Positions 41,894 through 49,243 of a DNA stretch of 64,000 nucleotides are shown in pieces. Location: positions 124,001-188,000 of the forward strand of contig DHDP01000012.1 of assembly GCA_002399405.1 (NCBI GenBank). Direction: 5' to 3'. Origin of the DNA: Treponema sp. UBA4873 (GTDB lineage: Bacteria; Spirochaetota; Spirochaetia; Treponematales; Treponemataceae). The notes beneath the pieces are model-generated. The model had not been told where the DNA came from and ran no database searches. It saw nothing but the letters and a program-made list of their open reading frames with translations. Every line of letters begins with the position of its first letter. Position 1 is the stretch's first letter. The position numbers were made by a program, and so were the translations under genes.

Positions 41894-42210
41894 TATTCTT
41901 CAACAGACTGACTTTTCAAATCCCACAACGCCTTTTTCAATTCCTGACCGGAACGGAATGCCGCTACATAATGGGGATTAACAGAAAGTTTTTCTCCGGT
42001 TTTCGGATTACGTGCAGAAATACGACCTTTCCGCAGTCTCGGTTCAAAGGTTCCGAATCCGCGAAGCTCAATCGTCGAACCGTTTTCAAGTGATTTTTTT
42101 ACTTCTTCAAGAAAATTCTCTACAACCTGCTGAACAATACGTTTTTCACATTTCGTATTCTGATATATGGATTCGACAAGGTCATATTTCGTAATTTTCT
42201 TTAAAGCCAT
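41893..42210 (-). CDS. hup: HU/IHF-family DNA-binding protein
   Basis: This 105-residue histone-like protein has the typical KITKYDLVESIYQNT start, the core IELRGFGTFEPRLRKGR, the arm RISARNPKTGEKLSV and the end VAAFRSGQELKKAL. The C-terminus is about ten residues longer than E. coli HU. The start at 42210 has AGGGG five nt upstream; an ATG six codons earlier has none. It bends DNA and organises the nucleoid. Confidence 0.88.
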   Translation of the reverse strand: MALKKITKYDLVESIYQNTKCEKRIVQQVVENFLEEVKKSLENGSTIELRGFGTFEPRLRKGRISARNPKTGEKLSVNPHYVAAFRSGQELKKALWDLKSQSVEE

Positions 42211-42238
42211 AAAACCCCTACCAATCAAACAGGCGGAA

Positions 42239-42281
42239 CAAAATCCAGCCGAAGTGATGTAATCACATCAACTGGATTTTG
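42239..42281 (-). terminator. Hairpin between rpsT and hup
   Basis: A 10-bp stem (CAAAATCCAG 42239-42248 with CTGGATTTTG 42272-42281) encloses a second 6-bp stem (TGATGT/ACATCA). It may terminate or attenuate rpsT transcription before hup. The T content of the 3' arm is moderate. Confidence 0.6.
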
Positions 42282-42302
42282 AAAACAATAATAACGTAAA
42301 AG

Positions 42303-42587
42303 TTATTTTGCCGCAGATGCAGCAAACGTCACGTTATACAGCTTCATCATGCGTGATTTCTTGCGAGAAACAGCATTTCTTTTCAAAACACCCTTGCTGC
42401 GTGCCGAATCAAGCTCTTTCTGAAGAAGAACGTATTTTTCTTCAGCAGCTTTCTGATCCTTGCCCTGAACAGCCTGGACGAACTGTTTAGCATAAGTTCT
42501 GCATTTTGATTTTATTGCTTTATTGTGAATACGACGTACTTCACTCTGCTTAAATGCTTTCTCCGCAGATGTTTGTTTCTTAGCCAA
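42303..42587 (-). CDS. rpsT: 30S ribosomal protein S20
   Basis: This is a 94-residue basic protein with S20 features: KKQTSAEKAFKQSEVRRIHN, KSKCRTYAKQF and the C-terminal KGVLKRNAVSRKKSRMMK. The initiation codon is TTG (42587-42585); no ATG exists at a suitable place and the family N-terminus MAKK begins exactly there. A GGGGG element lies about eight nt upstream. In E. coli rpsT also starts with UUG and the weak codon is part of S20 autoregulation, so the same may hold here. Confidence 0.93.
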   Translation of the reverse strand: MAKKQTSAEKAFKQSEVRRIHNKAIKSKCRTYAKQFVQAVQGKDQKAAEEKYVLLQKELDSARSKGVLKRNAVSRKKSRMMKLYNVTFAASAAK

Positions 42588-42617
42588 AGGAGACCCCCAA
42601 TAAGTAAACTATTTTGT

Positions 42618-42646
42618 ATATTAACAAAGGCACGTCGTTTAGTCAA
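42618..42646 (-). promoter_or_regulatory. Promoter for rpsT
   Basis: On the minus strand TTGACT (42646-42641) and TAATAT (42623-42618) are 17 nt apart, about 30 nt before the TTG start. Confidence 0.65.
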
Positions 42647-42664
42647 GTAATAAAGCTCTTATTG

Positions 42665-42693
42665 TTGACAATGCATATAATTATCAGTAATAT
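42665..42693 (+). promoter_or_regulatory. Promoter for the small zinc-ribbon gene
   Basis: TTGACA (42665-42670) and TAATAT (42688-42693) are 17 nt apart; the start codon at 42729 is about 30 nt beyond the predicted RNA start. It is divergent from the rpsT promoter 19 nt away. Confidence 0.7.
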
Positions 42694-42728
42694 ATAACGA
42701 CATACGAAAACTGATTTGGAGGCAGGTC

Positions 42729-42902
42729 ATGGCTGGAGCCAGTAAAAACTCGCGTACTACCGTCGCAACACAGAAATTCATTTGCCCGGACTGCGGCGGT
42801 GAAATTGTAATGAAAACCACGGTCGAAAACGGCAGAATCAAGAATATTGCCGAGTGCACAAAATGCAAGCGCACCGAAAGACGACCGAAAGATTTTAAAT
42901 AA
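42729..42902 (+). CDS. Small zinc-ribbon protein (57 residues), function unknown
   Basis: ATG at 42729 has GGAGG seven nt upstream, a strong promoter before it and a strong terminator straight after its TAA, so it is a real monocistronic gene. The 57-residue basic product begins MAGASKNSRTTVATQ and has two CxxC pairs (FICPDCGGE and AECTKCKRTE) 24 residues apart, the pattern of a one-zinc ribbon. It is not ribosomal L33 by sequence. It could be a ribosome- or RNA-polymerase-associated factor. I recognise no named family. Confidence 0.75.
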   Translation: MAGASKNSRTTVATQKFICPDCGGEIVMKTTVENGRIKNIAECTKCKRTERRPKDFK

Positions 42903-42907
42903 GAGTC

Positions 42908-42941
42908 AAAAAAACGACATCACAGACGATGTCGTTTTTTT
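42908..42941. terminator. Intrinsic terminator (copy 1)
   Basis: CGACATC (42915-42921) pairs with GATGTCG (42928-42934), extended by A-run and T-run, and is followed by seven T. It directly follows the zinc-ribbon gene. The A-run before the stem makes it active in both directions. Confidence 0.88.
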
Positions 42942-42956
42942 GACGTCTCAAATAAA

Positions 42957-42982
42957 AAGAAAAAATCGTCAGATTTTTTCTT
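42957..42982. terminator. AT-rich hairpin between the two terminators
   Basis: AAGAAAAAATC (42957-42967) pairs perfectly with GATTTTTTCTT (42972-42982) around a 4-nt loop. It looks like a third, weaker terminator or a spacer between the twin copies. Confidence 0.5.
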
Positions 42983-42999
42983 CCTTAGACTTAAAATCC

Positions 43000-43028
43000 A
43001 ACGACATCACAGACGATGTCGTTTTTTT
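43000..43028. terminator. Intrinsic terminator (copy 2)
   Basis: This has the same hairpin and loop as copy 1, 87 nt away and identical over about 29 nt, ending in seven T at 43022-43028. It lies five nt before the plsC stop and so can serve plsC if read on the minus strand. Confidence 0.8.
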
Positions 43029-43032
43029 GCAT

Positions 43033-43785
43033 TTATGCTTCTTCTTTCCGCCATTCGTCAAGCTGTTTCTGGATAAGCACAGGTGCTTCCTCAAGAATTG
43101 CAACCTGCTCGCCCTTTGTTACCGGCGGCCGGTATATTTTTACGATTTTTACTCTGTAACAGCCGTTTTTAAGATTAGTCATAATTGTCTTTATGTTGCT
43201 TATCTTCCAGCCGCCGTCAAGCGCGCACACAACGACCGGCAGATTCGTCGATTCGGCAAGCTTGCGGAAACCGGCGGAATAGAATTTTCCTACGTTTCCG
43301 TCCTTTGTGCGCGTTCCTTCCGGAAAAAGAACGGGAATCTGATTGCGTTCAATGACGCGCTTCCCGAAATCCTCCATCGTCTTCATTGCGGTCACCGGGC
43401 TTGCCTTGCGGGAAATAAGGCAGTGTTCCTGCGTACGGAGCATCTCCGAGACAAGCGGAATATGGCGTCCGAGTTCTGCCTTTGCAACAAAACGAAGTTC
43501 CTTGTCGCGGAAATAGTTCATATAACACGGTATGTCGAAAAGACTTTGATGATTCGAAACTATCAAGAACTGCTCGGGCAGTTCGTTCACATGATCTTTA
43601 TAACCGAAAAAACGAAAATTTTTATAGCATGAAAGTAAAGCAAAGATACGGGGAGCCAGTACTTTTACAATATAATTTGAAATCCGCATACTGCTTTTCT
43701 TCGACACAGGATAGGCAAGCGTATTAAAAAGCGAAGGCAGCGTTACCATCCAGAAAAGGCAGCATAGTGTTATAAAGCTTGACAT
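43033..43785 (-). CDS. plsC: 1-acyl-sn-glycerol-3-phosphate acyltransferase (PlsC-like)
   Basis: This 250-residue membrane-bound acyltransferase makes phosphatidic acid. The NHx4D catalytic motif is NHQSLFD and the glycerol-phosphate-binding motif is FPEGTRTKDG; two hydrophobic segments lie in the first 60 residues. It lies 24 nt downstream of the DinG-like gene. Substrate chain length cannot be judged. Confidence 0.87.
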   Translation of the reverse strand: MSSFITLCCLFWMVTLPSLFNTLAYPVSKKSSMRISNYIVKVLAPRIFALLSCYKNFRFFGYKDHVNELPEQFLIVSNHQSLFDIPCYMNYFRDKELRFVAKAELGRHIPLVSEMLRTQEHCLISRKASPVTAMKTMEDFGKRVIERNQIPVLFPEGTRTKDGNVGKFYSAGFRKLAESTNLPVVVCALDGGWKISNIKTIMTNLKNGCYRVKIVKIYRPPVTKGEQVAILEEAPVLIQKQLDEWRKEEA

Positions 43786-43809
43786 ATACTAATAATATAG
43801 ATAAAAAAC

Positions 43810-46275
43810 TTAGCTGTCAAATAAAAACCGCCCTACCTCGTCCACAATATCGTCGAGTTTCTCGTACAGCCGCTTCGTCTCCGGGATACTGTTGAGAAAT
43901 ATCCTGCCGTACTGCTTCTCATAGATGCGCCTGTCAAGAACGACTACGGTTCCGCGGTCGTCGCTTCTACGGATGAGGCGGCCGAATCCCTGACGGAATT
44001 TTATAACAGCCTCGGGAACGCTGAGTTCCATAAACGAGTTTCCTCCGCGCAAAGTTACCGCCTCCGCACGCGCAGTAAACACCGGATCGTTCGGCACCGA
44101 AAATGGCAGCTTTACGATGATGACCTGAGAAAGAGCCTCACCCGGAACGTCGACGCCCTGCCAGAACGAATCGGTTGCAAAAAGCACGCTCGACGTATCT
44201 TCCCTGAACATATCGAGCAGACGCGCGTTGTCGTCGTCACCCTGCTTTATAAGCGCTCCCGCAAATCCTTTGAGCTGCAGTTTGACGTCGCTGAACGCAT
44301 TGCGGAGCATATCGTATGAAGTGAACAGAACGAGTGTCCGCCCTTTTGCTGCAACGATGAGACGCGCTATTGCCGTTTCAATATACGGCTGGAATTCCGT
44401 ACCGTTTTCGGGAAACGGCGCGTCGTTGGGAACTGCAAACAGCAGATTCTTCCTATACGGAAAGGGCGACGGAAAATCGCCGAATAAAAGCCTGTCGCCG
44501 CCGGCAAAAGCAACGCCGGTGCGCCTCATCCACCAGCCGAAGTCGCGGTTTATTTCAAGCGTTGCGGAAGTGCAGACGACTGATTCCATCGGCTCGAATA
44601 CGCCGGTACTCATGAGCGGTGCAATATCGAGCGGCGTTCTGGTAAATACCGTGTAAATCCGGTCGCCGTCGTCTTTTGCGGATACGGCGTCCTTCGGAAG
44701 ATATTTCCGCTGTATCCAGAAAACCTGATCGCGCTTCTCGTCCCATGAGGAGAAATCGTTCAAAAGCAGTACGGCGTTGTCAAGCCGGCGGATAACAAGT
44801 TTCGCCTCCCAGAACGCCCCCGCTGATTTGTCTTCCTCGGCAATTCCCTGCATTATTTCCTTTACAAGCGACGTAAGTTCCGACACAGTCCGGGCAAGCA
44901 CTGCCGTCAGGGAAAGCACCGGGCCAAAATCACGGGCAGTTGCATCGCAGAGCCGCAGGGTCCCCGAATCCTTCGTAAGGTCCTGCGATACTGCTTCCAA
45001 ATCCGCGGCAGCTTTCTTAATGCGGTTCACGATTGTATACGATTCGGCTGCCTTTTCTTCGCTCGAAGACAGTATTGCAAGTGTGGAAATATATCCCGCT
45101 TCCGAATTCCTTCTGCGGCGGTACAGCAGATTCACCTGCCTGAGAAGCGCGAACCTGTTCACACTTTCGCTGAAAAAACTCGTCGCAGCACTCTCGATTC
45201 CGTGCGCTTCATCGAACACGATGCGGCGGTACGGAGGAAGAACGGCCTGATCGTCGTATCCCGCCCCGTTCATACGGGATTCGATATCCGCAAACAGAAG
45301 ATGATGATTGACAACTATAAGCTGGGCGTCCGCCGCTTCCTTACGAACCTTCATGACAAAACACTGCGTATGAAACGGACAGCGCGCACCCATGCACGCG
45401 TCGCTTTCCGACTTTATGCGCGACCATACACTTTCCGGCGGCATGAACGACAAGTCGCTTCGACTTCCCGTCGCACTCGACTTTGTCCACGCCGTAACGG
45501 CATCGAAAATTTCGGTATCGTCGCCGAAAAGTTCCCGCTCACCTGCAGCATCTTCAAGCCGGCGAAGGCACACGTAGTTTTGTCTGCCCTTCACAAGTAC
45601 CGCTTTTATTTTTCTGCCGGTAATTTTTTCCGCTGCGGGGATATCCTTTTCGCATAACTGCTGCTGAAGGTTTATCGTTCCCGTCGAAATGATCACCCGT
45701 TCCTTGTTTTCAACGGCCCACAACATGGCGGGAATAAGATACGCGTACGATTTTCCGACACCCGTTCCGGCTTCAAAAACGCCGAGCGCATTCTTATTAA
45801 AAGATTCCGCAACATTCCTCAGCAGCTCAATCTGCACAGGCCGTTCCTCGTACGTCGGAGACTGCTGTGAAAGAGGTCCCCCGTTTTCAAGATAGAGCGC
45901 AGTTTCATCGAGGTCGAGCTTTTTGATTTCCTTCGGCTTTACCGGCTCCATAACGACGTATACGTCGGTTACTTCGTTGTTTATGATGTAAAATCCCTGT
46001 GCGCGTTCAGAGGCATCCGACGCAACGGCCATGTCCGCATCGGAGGGCACCAGATATCCGTCCGGATGATTATGTATAAGCACAGAGCAATCCCGCACTT
46101 CCGTCTGATGAACGGGTACTTCGCAGTCGGTTCCCCTCGCACACGCTTTTACGGACGTAACAAGTCCGAGAGAATTAATTATGCCTGTAAAAAACACCTC
46201 GTTGCCGGAGACACTTTTTATCTGCCGTTTCATTTCAATGATGACAGGTTGTGAAAGATACTTGTGTACATCCAT
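43810..46275 (-). CDS. JAMM-domain/DinG-family helicase fusion
   Basis: This 821-residue protein joins two domains. Residues about 1-115 form a JAB/MPN-type domain with a complete JAMM metal site: Glu26, His68, His70, Ser78 and Asp81 (HNHPDGYLVPSDAD). Residues about 140-821 are a superfamily 2 XPD/DinG helicase: Walker A EAGTGVGKSYAYL, four candidate Fe-S Cys (one in NYVCLRR, three in CMGARCPFHTQC), DEAH box VFDEAHGIE and the C-terminal GFGRLIRRSDDRG. DinG unwinds R-loops and D-loops. A JAMM protease or RadC-like module fused to it is unusual. Confidence 0.85.
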   Translation of the reverse strand: MDVHKYLSQPVIIEMKRQIKSVSGNEVFFTGIINSLGLVTSVKACARGTDCEVPVHQTEVRDCSVLIHNHPDGYLVPSDADMAVASDASERAQGFYIINNEVTDVYVVMEPVKPKEIKKLDLDETALYLENGGPLSQQSPTYEERPVQIELLRNVAESFNKNALGVFEAGTGVGKSYAYLIPAMLWAVENKERVIISTGTINLQQQLCEKDIPAAEKITGRKIKAVLVKGRQNYVCLRRLEDAAGERELFGDDTEIFDAVTAWTKSSATGSRSDLSFMPPESVWSRIKSESDACMGARCPFHTQCFVMKVRKEAADAQLIVVNHHLLFADIESRMNGAGYDDQAVLPPYRRIVFDEAHGIESAATSFFSESVNRFALLRQVNLLYRRRRNSEAGYISTLAILSSSEEKAAESYTIVNRIKKAAADLEAVSQDLTKDSGTLRLCDATARDFGPVLSLTAVLARTVSELTSLVKEIMQGIAEEDKSAGAFWEAKLVIRRLDNAVLLLNDFSSWDEKRDQVFWIQRKYLPKDAVSAKDDGDRIYTVFTRTPLDIAPLMSTGVFEPMESVVCTSATLEINRDFGWWMRRTGVAFAGGDRLLFGDFPSPFPYRKNLLFAVPNDAPFPENGTEFQPYIETAIARLIVAAKGRTLVLFTSYDMLRNAFSDVKLQLKGFAGALIKQGDDDNARLLDMFREDTSSVLFATDSFWQGVDVPGEALSQVIIVKLPFSVPNDPVFTARAEAVTLRGGNSFMELSVPEAVIKFRQGFGRLIRRSDDRGTVVVLDRRIYEKQYGRIFLNSIPETKRLYEKLDDIVDEVGRFLFDS

Positions 46276-46370
46276 GATGAAGCATTATACCTGTTTGAAA
46301 GAAACGTGCAAAGGACAAAAAAACGGGAAGAATGGACAGGCGGTGAATTATTCTCAAAGTCATAATGATT

Positions 46371-46442
46371 TTATTCTACAGGAATAGTTTTTCCCTTTTC
46401 AGTGACGTTTTCTACAGCCTCGTTTGGAGAATCTTCCTTATC
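46371..46442 (-). other. Open tail after the GGDEF stop codon
   Basis: After the TGA that ends the cyclase gene, the same frame continues for 23 sense codons (DKEDSPNEAVENVTEKGKTI then PVE) to a TAA at 46371-46373. The composition matches the acidic/Lys-rich end of the gene. It may be a tail recently cut off by a nonsense mutation, or be reached by read-through. The rest of the 167-nt gap up to dinG shows nothing else. Confidence 0.4.
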
Positions 46443-47399
46443 TCATTCAATTTCTGATATATTGCCCTTCTCAGACTGTTCCCGCTCAATATAACACGGT
46501 CTATCCAAGAATGACACTCTGTTTCTGCCTTCCTTTTTGGCATGATACATCGCGTGATCAGAATCTCTCTGTATATCGGCTATTGATTTATGATGTTCCA
46601 TACGGGATGAGACACCTATGCTTACTGTTACCTTCAGTTCTGTGTCATTAAATACTGTCGCTTCTTTTTCTATTATTAAACGAACTTTTTCCGCCAGCTG
46701 CATTGATCCAACATGATCCGTTTCCGGTAGAAATACCGAAAACTCCTCCCCTCCGACTCGTCCAATTATATCACTACTTCTGATCGATTCCCTGATACAT
46801 TTGGTTATCGATTTTAAGACACAATCTCCTGCTGCATGTCCATATGTATCATTTACTTTCTTAAAATGATCAATATCGATGAAAAGCAGAGAGAATGTTT
46901 TATCATCTCTTTGCGCAATATTTATTATCTGATCACATACTTCATAAAAAGTTCGTGTATTTAATACCCCTGTCAAAGGATCCTGACTCGCAAAATATTC
47001 AAGCCGCTTATTTGCCTCTGCCAATTCGTGTTCAATCTCTTTAATTCGGGTAATATCCGTAAGCGCGACCATATCTCCAATTGCATACCCACTTTCATTC
47101 CTCACTGGCTTTACAGAAACTAAATACTTTCGTTCCCCAATCTGTAACTCATGATCAGGAACTTCTCTTCCCTCATCAAAATATTGAAAATCACGTTTTA
47201 TGTTCTCTCCGCTTTCTTTACTAATTTCTTCTGCTTTTTTCCCTATAAGGTCTGAAGATTTTAATCCCCCGAACATTGAAAGTGCTTTATTAACCACAAC
47301 GTATCTTCCTTCGCGATCCATAAGAGCCATTGCAACAGGCATTGATTCAAAGATATCTTTAATATCCATACATTTATATTCGATTCCAAGTTTTTTCAT
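46443..47399 (-). CDS. PAS-GGDEF diguanylate cyclase
   Basis: This 318-residue soluble protein makes cyclic di-GMP. A PAS domain covers about residues 12-125 (FESMPVAMALMDREGRYVVV), followed by a short coiled linker and a GGDEF domain with the active site as GGEEF (VGGEEFSVFLPETD). The inhibitory I-site RxxD is present (RSSD, five residues before GGEEF), so product feedback is likely. It has no transmembrane or receiver domain. The gene reads more AT-rich than its neighbours, with many AT-ending codons, which suggests a different history. GGGAG lies about eight nt before the ATG. Confidence 0.9.
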   Translation of the reverse strand: MKKLGIEYKCMDIKDIFESMPVAMALMDREGRYVVVNKALSMFGGLKSSDLIGKKAEEISKESGENIKRDFQYFDEGREVPDHELQIGERKYLVSVKPVRNESGYAIGDMVALTDITRIKEIEHELAEANKRLEYFASQDPLTGVLNTRTFYEVCDQIINIAQRDDKTFSLLFIDIDHFKKVNDTYGHAAGDCVLKSITKCIRESIRSSDIIGRVGGEEFSVFLPETDHVGSMQLAEKVRLIIEKEATVFNDTELKVTVSIGVSSRMEHHKSIADIQRDSDHAMYHAKKEGRNRVSFLDRPCYIEREQSEKGNISEIE

Positions 47400-47462
47400 C
47401 TATTCACTCCCTGTTTCCATCCAACAAGTTTTGTGACAAAAGTATTGTCAAGTTGAAGGAAT

Positions 47463-47543
47463 AAAAAAAGCCCTGTGCCGGTGAAACAGGCTACAGAACT
47501 TCGATTCCATTGAGTTGCGTAAAATGTTCACTGAAGGAATCAT
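47463..47543 (-). ncRNA. Candidate small RNA
   Basis: On the minus strand a promoter-like pair TTGAAA (47573-47568) and TAATAC (47549-47544), 18 nt apart, precedes about 75 nt that end in a GC-rich hairpin (ACAGGC/GCCCTGT with one bulge, 47491-47470) and seven T (47469-47463). A second stem (GAAC/GTTC ends) lies inside. No reading frame of note is present. The terminator stands in front of the GGDEF gene with no upstream gene to serve other than this RNA, because the tRNA-Glu already has its own. Confidence 0.4.
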
Positions 47544-47618
47544 GTATTAGAATAATATAACACTGAATTTCAAAAAAACAATTTTTTTCTAAATTTTCTC
47601 TAATATGTACTTATACAC

Positions 47619-47647
47619 AAAAAGCCGCAACCTATGTTAATTGCGGC
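47619..47647 (-). terminator. Intrinsic terminator after tRNA-Glu
   Basis: On the minus strand GCCGCAA (47647-47641) pairs with TTGCGGC (47630-47624) around a 10-nt loop, followed by five T (47623-47619). Confidence 0.8.
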
Positions 47648-47746
47648 ATATAGTCTCAGCACTTCATTTGTATACGTATGCAGGATTTTCGATTAAGAAG
47701 GGATTCTATTTTCTTGTACCACAAAGAAATAGAAAAAAGACTTTTT

Positions 47747-47818
47747 CATCTCCTACGGGAATTGAACCCATGTTGTCGGGATGAAAACCCGATGTCCTAA
47801 CCACTAGACGAAGGAGAC
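47747..47818 (-). tRNA. tRNA-Glu (UUC)
   Basis: A 72-nt cloverleaf is read on the minus strand: acceptor GTCTCCT pairs with AGGAGAT, anticodon stem TCGGG/CCCGA with loop TTTTCAT, anticodon TTC at 47785-47783, T loop TTCAATT. The discriminator is G and CCA is not encoded. Confidence 0.95.
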
Positions 47819-47885
47819 TTACAGTCAGCATTTTTCGCTGACTCGGCAAATATATCATAAAACACAAATATTCGTCAAGTAGTGT

Positions 47886-49145
47886 TTACACATTCATGTC
47901 GAATTGCGCAACAAGTTTATCGTGAAGTGCACGGCATGCATCGCTGTTTAATCCGAGTTTCTGAGCAGCCGTAATATCCTGCATTGCTCTACCATAATCG
48001 TGTATATCATAATATGCAAGCGCTCTGCGGTAGAAAGCATGAGACTGATATTCATTCAGTTCCAGAGAACGTGTGTAGCACGCTATTGCTTCACTGTTTT
48101 TCTTAAGTATGCTGTAGACAATTCCCTCATAATATATTGCGCGGAAATTAGTTTTATCAACTTCTTCGCTTGCCTTGAAATCAGCAAGGGATTTTTCATA
48201 TTCGCTCTGGGCAAAAAAAGCCATACCGCGGTGTTTATGAATAACTGCTAGGACCGTCTTGTCCGGTTTCGGTTTCGACTCTATTATCTGAGTATATATT
48301 CTGACTGCTTTTTCAAGATCTCCCGTGTTGTGCGCATGAATAGCTTCAAGCAGCATATCATCGATCGTTCCCTTTACATACGGAGATACGCGTTCTATTT
48401 TCGCAGCCCCTGACGACAATGTTTCAGGCTTTAATGAATCGAGTTCGTCGGCTTTTTCGTAGAACGATCTGCGCCTTTCTTCCATTTCCCCCTGAAGTTT
48501 TTTCTGATAATCCCGTATTTCCTGAAAAATTATATCGGCAAGGCTCAAAGATGCGTTCATTGAAGCGAGTTTTCTCCGAAGCGGAAGATCGAAAGGAGAG
48601 AATTCGCTTTTATAAATCAGCTCATGCTCAACCTCAGCCCACGCATCCTGAAGAATCGTCCGTATCTGTATTTCACATACTGTGTCGGCAGGCAGTGTAA
48701 GGCCGGAAAAAGATTCTGAACGAGGAATACAGTCATCGGGAATCGCAACGAGTACATGAATCGATTCATATCCGAATTCCCTGAAGTTCTGCGATGCGCC
48801 TTTTTTTTCAATTTCCTTTATTTTGAACAACGGCCGCAGTTCGCCAAGTACGACGGACAAATCCTCCAGAAATGCACATATCACACGGATTCCTATCATA
48901 TCAGTAAGACTTACAAGTTCATCCGACTTCGCCGCTTCATGCGGTTTCACATGCAGAATTTTCTTATAATAACTGTCAAATGATTTGACCCGTGCCTTGT
49001 ATGTAGGTTGCGACGAAAGCCGTATGTTCTGCTGCAGTTTTGTTTCTATATTCTGCATTATTGCAGTAAGGTACGGCACATATGTTTCATACGTCTCTTT
49101 TATTTTTGTCTTTGTCGGTAATTCATTAGTAAAATTTGTGTCCAT
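47886..49145 (-). CDS. RelA/SpoT synthetase-domain protein with C-terminal TPRs
   Basis: This 419-residue protein has a (p)ppGpp-synthetase domain at about residues 40-200: TDMIGIRVICAFLED with the catalytic Asp, FREFGYESIHVLV and CEIQIRTILQDAWAEVEHEL with the catalytic Glu. It has no HD hydrolase, TGS or ACT domain. From about residue 260, three to four TPR units follow (AVIHKHRGMAFFAQSEYEKS, AIYYEGIVYSILKKNSEA, HAFYRRALAYYDIHDYGRA). It is thus a small alarmone synthetase fused to a protein-binding scaffold. A flaA terminator lies just upstream, so it has its own promoter. Confidence 0.85.
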   Translation of the reverse strand: MDTNFTNELPTKTKIKETYETYVPYLTAIMQNIETKLQQNIRLSSQPTYKARVKSFDSYYKKILHVKPHEAAKSDELVSLTDMIGIRVICAFLEDLSVVLGELRPLFKIKEIEKKGASQNFREFGYESIHVLVAIPDDCIPRSESFSGLTLPADTVCEIQIRTILQDAWAEVEHELIYKSEFSPFDLPLRRKLASMNASLSLADIIFQEIRDYQKKLQGEMEERRRSFYEKADELDSLKPETLSSGAAKIERVSPYVKGTIDDMLLEAIHAHNTGDLEKAVRIYTQIIESKPKPDKTVLAVIHKHRGMAFFAQSEYEKSLADFKASEEVDKTNFRAIYYEGIVYSILKKNSEAIACYTRSLELNEYQSHAFYRRALAYYDIHDYGRAMQDITAAQKLGLNSDACRALHDKLVAQFDMNV

Positions 49146-49180
49146 AATACTGCTATACTCAATGTACTTCGTTACATAAT

Positions 49181-49225
49181 AAAAAAGCGTCCTTCCATTG
49201 AAAAACTCAACAGGAAGGACGCTTT
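49181..49225 (-). terminator. Intrinsic terminator of flaA
   Basis: A perfect 13-bp stem (AAAGCGTCCTTCC 49184-49196 with GGAAGGACGCTTT 49213-49225) continues on the minus strand into a T-run (49186-49181). This is a strong terminator, in keeping with an abundant structural protein. Confidence 0.9.
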
Positions 49226-49243
49226 ATTCAGCAGAAAATCTGC

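Noticed and set aside
42729..42902. Ribosomal protein L33
   Set aside because: Size and Cys pairs are similar, but the L33 motifs are absent, and the CxxC spacing and basic ends do not align.
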